A stretch of 64,000 nucleotides of DNA from PKWO01 sp036561005 (lineage in GTDB: Bacteria; Pseudomonadota; Gammaproteobacteria; Burkholderiales; Burkholderiaceae_D): assembly GCA_036561005.1 (NCBI GenBank), contig DATBQE010000172.1, forward strand, positions 6,252 to 70,251. Reading direction: 5' to 3'. Below, one piece after another: positions 46,061 through 54,536 of this stretch (position 1 is the first letter of the stretch; every line of letters begins with the position of its first letter). A program made the translations under genes and the position numbers. A model generated the notes under the pieces. It worked only from the letters and a program-made list of their open reading frames with translations, was not told where the DNA came from and did not search any database.

Positions 46061-46320
46061 GGTAGTCCCCCGTGTCGAATCCCGATTCGGCGAAAAGCAT
46101 CCGCGTCGGACAATATCCGGTGCGGCAGCGATGCACGGACTCTTGGGCGTCATTTGGCACGCATTTGCTTTGCCCATCATCACCCTATCACCGGTCGCAC
46201 GTGAAATCGCGGTAATAATAGACAGCAGCACGCGGTACTTTGCCCGTCGCCAGCGCCAACACATCGGTTGCGCGATAATGTCGTCCAGTAGTCAAACACT
46301 TCTGACCGAAGATTCCTCAT

Positions 46321-46941
46321 ATGCACATTGACCCCGCACAACAAAGAACCATCGACAATTACAAACTATTGACCAACCTTGTCGTGCCACGCCCCATCGC
46401 GTGGGTCACATCAATCAATGATGCCGGCCTGGTCAATCTCGCCCCTTACAGCTTCTTCAACGCCGTTGGGTCCGACCCGCTCTACCTGGTAATCAGCATC
46501 GGCAACAACGATGCCGGCGAGCTCAAGGACACGGGGAAAAACATCCTCTCCAACCGAGAGTTCGTCGTGAACATGGTGACGGAAGATTTGTTCGAAGCCA
46601 TGAACATCAGCGCCGCCGATTTCCCGTCCGACCAAAGTGAAACTGACGCCGTGGGTCTCGACACTGCAGCCTCGATTCATGTCAAGGTTCCGCGTGTGGC
46701 AAGAGCGCAAGCCAGCATGGAGTGCAAGCTGCATGACACGCAACGTCTGGGCGCCAACTTGCTTGTGATTGGCGAAGTGGTGATGTTCCACGTGGCCGAC
46801 CAGTTGGTTGGCCCGCGTCTGCACATCAACGACTTCGCGCCGCTGGGCCGGCTTGGGTCGCCTTCGGTATATTGCCGCACCACGGATCGGTTCGACGTGG
46901 CGCGCATCAGCTATGCGCAATGGAAAGAAACGCACAAGTGA
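46321..46941 (+). CDS. Flavin reductase family (FMN-binding) protein
   Basis: A 206-residue split-barrel flavin reductase-like protein: VPRPIAWVTSIND, NLAPYSFFNAVGSDPLYLVIS, TGKNILSNREFVVNMV and FAPLGRLGSPSVYCRTTDRFDV are typical. These proteins bind FMN and use NAD(P)H, often supplying reduced flavin to an oxygenase. No oxygenase gene is adjacent. The start is the ATG at 46321, 260 bases downstream of the divergent DUF1566 gene start. Confidence 0.88.
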   Translation: MHIDPAQQRTIDNYKLLTNLVVPRPIAWVTSINDAGLVNLAPYSFFNAVGSDPLYLVISIGNNDAGELKDTGKNILSNREFVVNMVTEDLFEAMNISAADFPSDQSETDAVGLDTAASIHVKVPRVARAQASMECKLHDTQRLGANLLVIGEVVMFHVADQLVGPRLHINDFAPLGRLGSPSVYCRTTDRFDVARISYAQWKETHK

Positions 46942-47004
46942 TCGACCGCACGTGTCGCCAAAGACGGCATCACGCGGAATTGAAAAATATCCGGAGGAAT
47001 TACC

Positions 47005-48441
47005 ATGCAAAAATTGACTCGCAAAATTGCCCTGCCGCTAGCTTTTGTTCCCATCCTGGCAGCGTGCAACGGCGGCGCCGGACGCGATGCCGACGTTCAG
47101 AACAAACAGCTTTCGCACGTGCAAAAAACCGTTGCGTCCAATTACTCGGACGCTGTTCAAGAGCTTTATATTGCCTATTTCGGACGCCCTGCCGACCCGG
47201 GAGGATTGGCCAATTTTGAAGCCGCGCTGGCCGCCGACAACGCGCCCACCGACATTGCCAATCTCAGTCTGGCTTATAAGTCCGATGCGGCAGTGCGCAC
47301 CTTAATCGACAGTTTCGGCAGCAGCGCCGAATCGCTCGCGCTTTACGGGAGCGGCAGCACAGCCGATTTCGTCACCGCGATCTTCCAAAATGTACTGGGG
47401 CGCGCGCCAAACCCTTCAGGATTGAGTTTCTGGGCCGGCGCCATCGATAGCGGCTCTCTGAGCCGCGGCGATGCGGCCCTATCCATTGCAGCGGGCGCGT
47501 TGAGCAACACCACCGCACAAGGCCTGCTTGATGCCGAACTGATCGCCAATCGCCGTAAGGTCGCGGACTATTTTACCGCTAGTCTCGCCACGCAAAACGC
47601 CACAGCGGGCTACAAAGGCAGCGCGGCTGCCGCTGCCGCACGCACAATGTTGAACATGGTCATTGCGCAAACATCAACCGCGGCCTATCAACCAAAGGCC
47701 GTCGCCATCGTGACAGACCTGCAATCTGGTGCAAGCGTTGCGACGGCGAACGCAAGCTCGGTGCCATCGGCGCCGGGACAATCGCAACTGGTATTTTCAG
47801 GCTACACGTTCAATGTGCGCAGCGGTGGTGGCGGGCCCGGCCCCAATAACTGGAGCAAGCAAAACGCGTGGGTGGACGCCAGCGGCTACCTGCACCTGAA
47901 GATTTCCTACGACAACGGACAATGGAATGCCGCCGAGATTTACACCAGCCAATCTTTCGGCTTTGGCACCTACCAGTTCAAGATCATCGGCCACCCCGAA
48001 ATCATGGACCGGAACGTCGTGCTGGGCCTGTTTCCCTATACAACGCCTGCCGTCGGTCCAGATGGCACCAATGAAATCGATATCGAATTTGCTACTTGGG
48101 GCGGCGTACAGCCGCAACATGGAAACTGGACCGTGTGGCCTGCCAACACGAGCGGCGTCGATACATCCTATCAATTCGATATGAGCGGCAACACTGGCAG
48201 GAGCACGCATCGCTTTGCGTGGTCCTCCACCCAACTCCAATTCCAGGCATTGGCCGGCTTGACTGACACCGACGTCGGCCAATACGCAAACTGGACGTTT
48301 GCACCGGCAAACGATCTCAACCTGATCCCGCAAAACGCCATTCCTTTGCACATGAACCTCTGGCTCTTTCAGGGCCAACCACCGGCTGACGGCGCGCAAG
48401 TGGAGTTGGTGATATCCGAGTTCAAGTTTACCGCCGGATAG
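47005..48441 (+). CDS. DUF4214 lipoprotein fused to a GH16-like glucanase domain
   Basis: A 478-residue lipoprotein: signal with lipobox ILAAC near residue 20. Residues ~45-240 form a DUF4214-type helical region (ELYIAYFGRPADPGGLANFE, AIFQNVLGRAPNPSGLSFW). Residues ~255-478 are a jelly-roll with the family-16 glycoside-hydrolase site NEIDIEF (Glu357, Asp359, Glu361), so beta-glucan or related cleavage is likely. GGAGG precedes the ATG. Its N-terminal module closely resembles that of the NHL protein at 55.5 kb. Substrate is not predictable. Confidence 0.85.
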   Translation: MQKLTRKIALPLAFVPILAACNGGAGRDADVQNKQLSHVQKTVASNYSDAVQELYIAYFGRPADPGGLANFEAALAADNAPTDIANLSLAYKSDAAVRTLIDSFGSSAESLALYGSGSTADFVTAIFQNVLGRAPNPSGLSFWAGAIDSGSLSRGDAALSIAAGALSNTTAQGLLDAELIANRRKVADYFTASLATQNATAGYKGSAAAAAARTMLNMVIAQTSTAAYQPKAVAIVTDLQSGASVATANASSVPSAPGQSQLVFSGYTFNVRSGGGGPGPNNWSKQNAWVDASGYLHLKISYDNGQWNAAEIYTSQSFGFGTYQFKIIGHPEIMDRNVVLGLFPYTTPAVGPDGTNEIDIEFATWGGVQPQHGNWTVWPANTSGVDTSYQFDMSGNTGRSTHRFAWSSTQLQFQALAGLTDTDVGQYANWTFAPANDLNLIPQNAIPLHMNLWLFQGQPPADGAQVELVISEFKFTAG

Positions 48442-48479
48442 TCGCCCAACGGTTTGCGATGGCGTGATTGCGCAGCCTG

Positions 48480-49994
48480 TCAGACCTTGACGAAAGCCAA
48501 GTCGTGCCCTTCGCGCCTGCTAAGGTAGCCCGTTACCCGGCCACTCGCATCGCGTTCAAATATGACGCTGGTGCGCGGTGAGTCGACAGGCGTAAAGAAA
48601 TCGTGGGCCAACGGGTTGAGAACGTGCGGCTTGCCGTCTTTCCCTGACATCAGCAGAGTTTCGCCCTCTTGCACAATCGCCACCATAGACTGGCCGGCGA
48701 ATTCGTACGAACCAATATAGTCTTTCCATGCAAGCTTGGAAACCGGCGGCAGCGACACAACATTTTCCATCGCCCGGCTTTGCAGAGTCAACATCTTCCA
48801 GGATGATCCGTCCTTGACCCAGGTTTCGGTCGAGCGGTAATTCGTATGCAATTCCTGGCCGTAATACTGCGTAACACGTTCGTGAATGAAACTGGCAATT
48901 GCCACATTGCCCGCGCGATGTACTACCAAATCTCGTGCCGGCAAAATCGCCGACGTGATGCCTGCAGGTGCCGCAGGGACCACCGTCAATGCATCATCAA
49001 GCCGATGCAACACCACGCCGCCGCTGCTGACATAGCCCGCGACGCGCCCGGCTGCATCGCGCTGGAAAAAAATGCGCGGCCGCAACGCGCCGGCCGGCAT
49101 GCCCGGGCTGTAGAACACGTCGACACTTTCCGGAACGTAGCGCACCGGTTTCGCGCCATTGGTCGATGAAGTCAGTCCCTCGCCGTCGCGCTTGAGCACT
49201 GCAACGACGCCGGGTGCGACTTGATAGGCTCCCGCATACTCATTCCACAGAGACTCGGGTAAGGCCGCGGGGGCCGGGTCCTGGTGCAATGGAATCGTAT
49301 GACTACCGAATAATTTCCAGGCACTGCCATGGCGACGCCAGGTTTGCACGAGGAGGTACTTGAGGGAAATCTGCCCGTGCTCGGCCATGGGCGAAGGATG
49401 ATTCACCTGCTCGTCGACAAAGCTGGACACCGCCACATTGCCCCTTTGATGCAGCACCCATTGCGTTACCGTGTCACTTGCGGACAGCCCTTTTACCGAG
49501 ATACCCGGCGCGATGCTTTCAACGTCGCGGCGCGTCCGCACGATTCCGTCTTCGTCTACGAAAAGCAGGTCGGCATCGAGATAGGCGTTGCGCGCCGCAT
49601 TGTCGCCGCGTTCGCTCACCTCGAGCAAGGCTTGCGTCTTCCGCTTCAGCAAAGCAGAAATCGCATCAGTTCTATCGCGCTTCTCATCGTGCTGCACGGC
49701 GCCGTCGCCGCCGGAAAACAAAACATCTTGATCGAGCAAGGCGTCGGCGGCCTTCTCGTCACCTTTGGCGCCCGCCACTGAATATGCCTCAATGCCTTTA
49801 TCCATCAACATCGAGGCAAAGGAATCGCCTCGATCGGCCGCATGTGCATTGAAAACCGGAAAAGCCAGGCATGTCATGCCAGTGACAATAAGCTTGACCA
49901 GGTCGAAACACGCTCCGGCGCGCGCCCGAGTGACGGATCGGACATATTCACTGTGATGGGCGCCGTCGGTACCGGCGGCCAGGAAAACCTTCAT
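48480..49994 (-). CDS. Exported protein with two NTF2-like (DUF4440) parts and DUF3471-like segments
   Basis: About 504 residues, with a hydrophobic signal late in the N-terminus (LVKLIVTGMTCLAFPVFNAHAAD). Two similar halves are seen: ADRGDSFASMLMDKGIEAYSVAGAKGDE leads a DUF4440/SnoaL-like domain containing NVAVSSFVDEQV, and the second half repeats NVAIASFIHERV with TETWVKDGSSWKMLTLQSRA. Between and after lie DUF3471-like blocks (YAGAYQVAPGVVAVLKRDGEGL and DYIGSYEFAGQSMVAIVQEGETL). Function is unknown. ATG 49994 has AAGGAC six bases upstream. Confidence 0.75.
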   Translation of the reverse strand: MKVFLAAGTDGAHHSEYVRSVTRARAGACFDLVKLIVTGMTCLAFPVFNAHAADRGDSFASMLMDKGIEAYSVAGAKGDEKAADALLDQDVLFSGGDGAVQHDEKRDRTDAISALLKRKTQALLEVSERGDNAARNAYLDADLLFVDEDGIVRTRRDVESIAPGISVKGLSASDTVTQWVLHQRGNVAVSSFVDEQVNHPSPMAEHGQISLKYLLVQTWRRHGSAWKLFGSHTIPLHQDPAPAALPESLWNEYAGAYQVAPGVVAVLKRDGEGLTSSTNGAKPVRYVPESVDVFYSPGMPAGALRPRIFFQRDAAGRVAGYVSSGGVVLHRLDDALTVVPAAPAGITSAILPARDLVVHRAGNVAIASFIHERVTQYYGQELHTNYRSTETWVKDGSSWKMLTLQSRAMENVVSLPPVSKLAWKDYIGSYEFAGQSMVAIVQEGETLLMSGKDGKPHVLNPLAHDFFTPVDSPRTSVIFERDASGRVTGYLSRREGHDLAFVKV

Positions 49995-50370
49995 GGGCAA
50001 GTCCTTTCAGAAAAAGGCAAAGCACAAAGACAATGTGAGCACAAAGTCTACTACTTGCCGCGTCGCCCTGCCTGAATGTTCGAGCCGCGCAAACGCGACC
50101 AAGTCGCCGCCGTGTTGCAAATAAGTGCAGGTGCGACAAAATCAGCTTAAAGATGTCGAATAGCAAACTATCACTGAGGATCAGTGAAATTTTCCACCGC
50201 AATTCGGCTATCCCAGCCGACTCATGTCGAACAATCAACCACGCAGCACGCAAGGCAATCTGTTGCATGAATACCGGAAGTGATTCGGAATCCCGGGCTA
50301 CTTGCCATGCATCATGTAAAATCTACATCGCCCGGTAGCAGTTCGCTGCGATAAACAAGACATTTTCGAC
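49995..50370. other. Divergent intergenic region
   Basis: About 376 bp between the DUF4440-like gene (minus) and the solute-binding protein gene (plus). A perfect inverted repeat is at 50171-50187 (listed separately). No coding sequence is supported. Confidence 0.45.
50171..50187. promoter_or_regulatory. Perfect 7-bp inverted repeat
   Basis: TCACTGA and TCAGTGA with a three-base GGA spacer, 184 bases upstream of the solute-binding protein gene. It could be an operator or a small hairpin; no factor is known. Confidence 0.3.
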
Positions 50371-51156
50371 ATGATGCGGATATTGAAAGAGTGCATAGCA
50401 GCCTTGTTGCTCGGTTTCCTCGTGCCACAGCTTTCCGCCTATGGAGCAGACACCATACGCGTTCGCGTAACCGATTTCGCACCGAACTATTTTGTCAGCG
50501 AAGGCCGCTGGACCGGACTTGACGTCGAATTGGCCGAGGCACTCGTGGCCGAAGCGGGCTTTTCGATCGAATTTGTCAGTCTGCCATGGAGCCGCGCGCT
50601 CGCCTACATGCAGAGCGGCCAATTGGACATGATGATGAATATCTCCAAAACGCCCGACCGGGAAGCGTATCTTGATTTCATCGGCCCGGAACGAATTTCC
50701 ACGCGCGTTTTGGTAGTACGGAAGGAAAATCTGGGGTTGCACATTGAAAATATCGATCAACTAGTCGATGCAGCGCGTGCAAGAAATCTGAAATTCGGCA
50801 TCCAGAATGACGCCAAGTATTCCGACGAATTCGATGCAAGACTGTTAGCCGATCAGGCCTTTGCCGCGCGCTTTGACCAAGTGCCGCAAGCTGCACTGTT
50901 GGCGAGAAAAACCCAGGCGGGACACAATCTCGGATTCTTTGAAGATCTCAGTTATGCGGCCTATCAGCTCAAGCATTCCCCGGAATTTGAAGGGTTGGCG
51001 ATCCACCCATTCACGCTTTCGGTCAGTCCTGCCTATTTCGGCATCAGCAAACAACTGGACCCTGTCAAAGAGAACAGGCTGCGCGCAGCGTTCGCCCGAT
51101 TGGACAAGAACGGCACGCTGACAAAAATCAGGGCGCGCTGGGAAAAGACGCCATAG
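50371..51156 (+). CDS. Periplasmic solute-binding protein (SBP_bac_3 type)
   Basis: A 261-residue family-3 solute-binding protein with a signal peptide (CIAALLLGFLVPQLSAYGA). It has VRVTDFAPNYFVSEGRWTGLDVELAEALVAEAGF near the N-terminus, YMQSGQLDMMMNISKTPDRE and LDPVKENRLRAAFARLDKNG near the end. Such proteins bind polar amino acids or similar for ABC import or as stand-alone sensors. No permease or ATPase is adjacent, so a partner must lie elsewhere. Its end overlaps the decayed SRAP frame on the other strand. Confidence 0.85.
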   Translation: MMRILKECIAALLLGFLVPQLSAYGADTIRVRVTDFAPNYFVSEGRWTGLDVELAEALVAEAGFSIEFVSLPWSRALAYMQSGQLDMMMNISKTPDREAYLDFIGPERISTRVLVVRKENLGLHIENIDQLVDAARARNLKFGIQNDAKYSDEFDARLLADQAFAARFDQVPQAALLARKTQAGHNLGFFEDLSYAAYQLKHSPEFEGLAIHPFTLSVSPAYFGISKQLDPVKENRLRAAFARLDKNGTLTKIRARWEKTP

Positions 51157-51541
51157 CAAAATTTGCAGCGCAAATTGAACGGAACAAGATAGTCAAAGCT
51201 GTGAATTCCACGACGCAACGGTTTTCGTGCGGGGAGCACGGGCTCTGCACAAGACACCGTGGTCCAGCTTTCCTGGTGCCAGATAAACTGCGCAGGGTGC
51301 CGACTGTCTCCGCAGGTGCATTCGATGTTGAATATTTCTTTGCACCAGTCGGAATCTTGCGCTTGGGCACAAAACCGAAATTGCCAACCACGCCAACACG
51401 CGCGCTTTGCTGATGCACGATGAACGGCGCGCTGTAATCGGGCCAAGTTTCCATTTTCCAGGCAACCGCCGTCAGGTGTCTGACAACCAGAAAACGCTCG
51501 CGAAGTTCAATAACGGGCGGCGGCAAGTAGTTGGCGCACAT
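51128..51541 (-). pseudogene. Remnant of an SOS response-associated peptidase (SRAP/YedK/HMCES) gene
   Basis: From ATG 51541 the protein begins MCANYLPPPVIELRERF, with the family's catalytic Cys2, and continues METWPDYSAPFIV, VVGNFGFVPKRKIPTGAKKYS and TSNAPAETVGTLRSLSG, the last holding the conserved Asn and Glu (normally NARAET). After RCLV, near residue 103, similarity stops: the segment that should carry the catalytic Glu and His is missing, and the frame ends against the neighbouring gene. Intact SRAP proteins (~220 residues) form a DNA-protein crosslink at abasic sites. This copy looks truncated and inactive. Confidence 0.75.
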
Positions 51542-51617
51542 AGCATTTTGGCAATGAGCAATGTTTTTGATTCCACTTTCGAATTTGTATACGATATGCT
51601 GCATAAAAACACAGTGC

Positions 51618-51964
51618 ATGAGCACAACCGTGCAATTGATCATGATGCGCGATCGGGGGAAGCGGCTTTCGAAATCGAAGCTTTTCGATCGGCATAATTC
51701 CCGGCATTTCGGACGCTGCGTTATCGGCGAATTTCAGGATATTGAAACACGTCGCACAATGACCATTGCGCGCTTCGCCAATTCGCCCGATGCGGAAGGC
51801 GGGGTCGGCTTTACGACGCCCGCATCGTGTGGATGAACGAAGACGGCCGCTTCATGTTGACCGGCTTCGAACGCACACGGGTCGGTGGCGATGAAGTCGA
51901 GGTGGTGCAATCGTGGTTGGTGTTCCCAAATGAAGATGCGCAGAAGATGCCTGAAGGACGCTAG
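51618..51964 (+). pseudogene. Small conserved protein gene with a single -1 frameshift
   Basis: From ATG 51618 the frame gives MSTTVQLIMMRDRG, LFDRHNSRHFGRC, VIGEFQDIETRRTMTIARF then SPDAEGG, and shortly closes. In the next frame the coding signal continues as LYDARIVWMNEDGRFMLTGF, ERTRVGGDEVEVVQSWLVF and PNEDAQKMPEGR to a TAG at 51964. Adding one G to the GGGG run at about 51803 joins them into a 115-residue protein. I do not know its function. It is divergent from the SRAP remnant, 76 bases apart, and the two may be a decayed pair. Confidence 0.6.
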
Positions 51965-52088
51965 CAATGAATCGCATCACCCACTTCATGCATCTGGAAG
52001 GCCAGCGGAATTCATGGGTCAATCAGCGTGCATCGATAGATTCTGCGCAATCCAAGAAATGATTCGGCCAGCGACCAAGGTTACAAAG

Positions 52089-52754
52089 TCAGGCGGCCCG
52101 GGATGCTACAACTCCAGCTTTGCGCATTACACCGACCGCCTGCACGTACGCCTGGCACATGGTCAATAGCTCGGCATGCAATTTCCTGATTAACGCTGGC
52201 CCGGCATTTTGCTCGAACACCGTTCGAGTGACGCCGGTCATGGCAGCACGTAGCATGTTCGTGACCAAGGCCACATCGTCGAACATCAGATCCGACGCGC
52301 TGCCCAGCATGACGTTGATCGCCTTCGTCAGGCGCGTACCCACCTTGCCAAGCAACTCGGGCACGTCCAATTCCGTCGTAACACGATACAGCGCAATCGA
52401 TATTTCGGTGTTCGATGTTTTCGCCTCAATGTAGGCGGCCACCAGCCCTTCCACCATCCGCACTGCTGGCAAACCGGTGCCGGCGCGGCAAGCGCCCTCC
52501 AAAATGAACAGCACCTGATCCATGTGACGGCTCAATACCGCATAGAGCAAGGCTTGCTTGTGCGGAAAATATTGATACATAGTGCCGACCGACACGCCAG
52601 CCCGTTCGGCAACACGCGTAGTCGTCAGGCCCGATGCGCCTTCCACCAGCAAAACCTGAATGGTCGCTTCGAAAATCGCGTCGACCGTCGCTTCGGAACG
52701 TGCCTGACGCGGGGTTTTACGGGGCCTGAGTGCTGATATTTTCCTGGTAGCCAT
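52089..52754 (-). CDS. TetR/AcrR-family transcriptional regulator
   Basis: A 221-residue TetR repressor. The N-terminal helix-turn-helix is clear: TVDAIFEATIQVLLVEGASGLTTTRVAERAGVSVGTMYQYFPHKQALL. The C-terminal ligand domain is of a common type with no predictable inducer. ATG 52754 is chosen because the arm ARKISALRPRKTPRQARSEA is typical; a longer frame is not. It is divergent from the SDR-like gene across 53 bases containing a palindrome, so it probably controls that gene and itself. Confidence 0.9.
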   Translation of the reverse strand: MATRKISALRPRKTPRQARSEATVDAIFEATIQVLLVEGASGLTTTRVAERAGVSVGTMYQYFPHKQALLYAVLSRHMDQVLFILEGACRAGTGLPAVRMVEGLVAAYIEAKTSNTEISIALYRVTTELDVPELLGKVGTRLTKAINVMLGSASDLMFDDVALVTNMLRAAMTGVTRTVFEQNAGPALIRKLHAELLTMCQAYVQAVGVMRKAGVVASRAA

Positions 52755-52780
52755 GGTCAAATGAAATGCGAATAGAAAAC

Positions 52781-52794
52781 TGAAGAATCCTTCA
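52781..52794. promoter_or_regulatory. Candidate TetR operator palindrome
   Basis: TGAAG and CTTCA arms with a four-base AATC centre, in the 53-bp gap between the divergent TetR and SDR-like genes. Position and symmetry suit a TetR-family operator; not proven. Confidence 0.4.
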
Positions 52795-52807
52795 TATAAT
52801 GTAGCAC

Positions 52808-53515
52808 ATGACGACAATTCTCGAAAATCCGCAAATCGAACCGACACACACGACGGCCGTCCGCGCAATGCCCGCGCGAGTTAAACAAGTTTACCTGCCG
52901 AGTCAACGCGTGATTCTGGTTGCCGGCAGAGACAAATATATGGGTCGCGAGATCGCTTACCGCATGGGCATGACCGGTGCGCGCGTGCTGCTTGGCACGC
53001 ATGACTCGCAGCATGGGGAATCCGCCGTTGCGGATATGCGCGAAGAAGGCATCTACGCCAATTTCGTTCATATCGATGGCGAAAAGCCCGACACATTAGC
53101 CGAAGTGGTGCGTTCAATCGAAGCAATCTACGGCCGACTTGACGTACTCGTGAACTGCGCCGGCATTGCCGATCAGGCCGACGGGCCACCGAGCAGCGTC
53201 GCTACCCAAGTTGTCAGACGCATATTCGACAGAAATTTCTTTGCCGCGCTTTCGACCACGCAAATCATGTTACCGCTGCTGCTCAAGTCGCGCGCGGGGC
53301 GTGTCGTCAACGTTTCGAGCGGCCTCGGTGCTCTCAGCAGCAACCACAGTGAGCAATGCGCCTTTACCGGTGCAAAACACCTCGGTCATAGCGCCTCAGA
53401 TGCAGCCCTCAACATGCTGACCGTCCAGTTGGCCCATGAATTGAAAGACCTCGGCATCAAGGTCAACGCCGCCGGCCCCGATTTCACGGCAATCGAATTG
53501 GGCAATTTCGATTGA
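52808..53515 (+). CDS. SDR-fold protein lacking the catalytic Tyr and Lys
   Basis: A 235-residue short-chain dehydrogenase-like protein. It keeps the overall layout: VILVAGRDKYMGREIAYRMG for the nucleotide fold, LDVLVNCAGIAD and VVNVSSGLGALSS. The catalytic YxxxK is replaced by His194 and Asp198 (HSASDAALNML), and the cofactor motif is altered (AGRDKYMG for TGxxxGIG). It is therefore unlikely to be a standard dehydrogenase, and may bind a ligand or nucleotide only. It is short at the C-terminus. It is divergent from a TetR regulator. ATG 52808 has no strong ribosome site. Confidence 0.82.
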   Translation: MTTILENPQIEPTHTTAVRAMPARVKQVYLPSQRVILVAGRDKYMGREIAYRMGMTGARVLLGTHDSQHGESAVADMREEGIYANFVHIDGEKPDTLAEVVRSIEAIYGRLDVLVNCAGIADQADGPPSSVATQVVRRIFDRNFFAALSTTQIMLPLLLKSRAGRVVNVSSGLGALSSNHSEQCAFTGAKHLGHSASDAALNMLTVQLAHELKDLGIKVNAAGPDFTAIELGNFD

Positions 53516-53924
53516 CGAGTAAAACGGCGACGCGGCATTTCACGGTGCGCGCAACCGATTCCAAAGAATGTGTAATCACAACCTCGCACACAGTGAACCT
53601 GTCATTTCCAACAGGTTGAATTGACCCTGCAAGCATGTCAGCATCATCTTGGACTCTGTTTCAAAATCAGCGGGGCCAGTCGCCGCAACGAACAACGTAT
53701 GGTAGTTCGGCAAGCATACGGATGGCCAAGATTGACAACGACGCCATGTCCATATGAAACTGATTCGTGTCAAAATATCCAGAGCAGCAGGAATAAGCCA
53801 TTGCCCATGACAATCCGCCCATTCACCTCGTGCCAAGAGTCGCTAACAGCTATGAATTGATCACGGCAATTTTTCGCCCAATGCGGCGTACTGAAACCCT
53901 CCCTTTAGACCATCAGGCGCGACA
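53516..53924. other. Intergenic region, no gene seen
   Basis: About 409 bp between two plus-strand genes. One minus-strand open frame (53576-53836) has no ribosome site or recognisable family and I do not call it. A GC-poorer stretch before 53925 may hold the next gene's promoter. Confidence 0.4.
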
Positions 53925-54473
53925 ATGAGCACAATCACTTTTAAGAATACAACTCAATTCATCGCCCAGTTCATTTTACGACAGGGACAAATGATCGTCG
54001 CACGCCTTCCTGGAATCGCGCCAAATGCGACGATGGCCGTACCGATCAACGACGTCTATGAAATAGTTGCTTTGACTGATATTGGGGCCAATACCTACAC
54101 TTCTGCACCGCAACAGGCGACGGGCGCGCAGGGATTTCTCGCTCAGGTCCTGGAAGACGCCGCTCAGGGAACCTACGAATTCGAAGTTGTGCAAGTTCCC
54201 AGCAGTTTCCCGGATCAGCTTCAATTTCAAAGCACCTGTGTTTCCCCTGTGGTTTTCAACATCAGCCGCAATGGCGTTGCCTCGCAAAGTGTCGTCGTAC
54301 CGAATGCATTCGGCAAGGAAACGCTCGATATCGGCAATACTTTCAGCGCTTATGCAGTCATCAATGGGGTGACGACGCCCACCACGCAATTTACCAACGC
54401 CAATGCAATCGTCACCGCCCTCGAGGACACCAGCAATCTGGAGTCCGGATACTTTACGCTCGAAGTTTCTTAA
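53925..54473 (+). CDS. Protein with two tandem beta-rich repeats, function unknown
   Basis: A 182-residue protein with no signal peptide. It seems to be one ~85-residue unit twice: ITFKNTTQFIAQFILRQGQM, then FLAQVLEDAAQGTYEFEVV, and again LQFQSTCVSPVVFNISRNG with VTALEDTSNLESGYFTLEV. Both units start with a strand rich in Phe/Asn/Thr and end with an ED...Y(E/T)(F/L)EV strand. Composition is polar and beta-rich. No family recognised. It precedes a lipoprotein gene by 63 bases. Confidence 0.6.
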   Translation: MSTITFKNTTQFIAQFILRQGQMIVARLPGIAPNATMAVPINDVYEIVALTDIGANTYTSAPQQATGAQGFLAQVLEDAAQGTYEFEVVQVPSSFPDQLQFQSTCVSPVVFNISRNGVASQSVVVPNAFGKETLDIGNTFSAYAVINGVTTPTTQFTNANAIVTALEDTSNLESGYFTLEVS

Positions 54474-54536
54474 AGCGGCGGGCATAAGGCAAACCGCCCA
54501 ATCCAAGCTTCGAACACAATACTCAGGGTCCCGGCC

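Noticed and set aside
51967..52062. 31-codon open frame following the frameshifted gene at 51.6 kb.
   Set aside because: Too short, no family, no clear ribosome site.
53576..53836. 86-codon minus-strand open frame in the gap after the SDR-like gene.
   Set aside because: No ribosome site, odd composition (rich in Trp and Cys) and no family.
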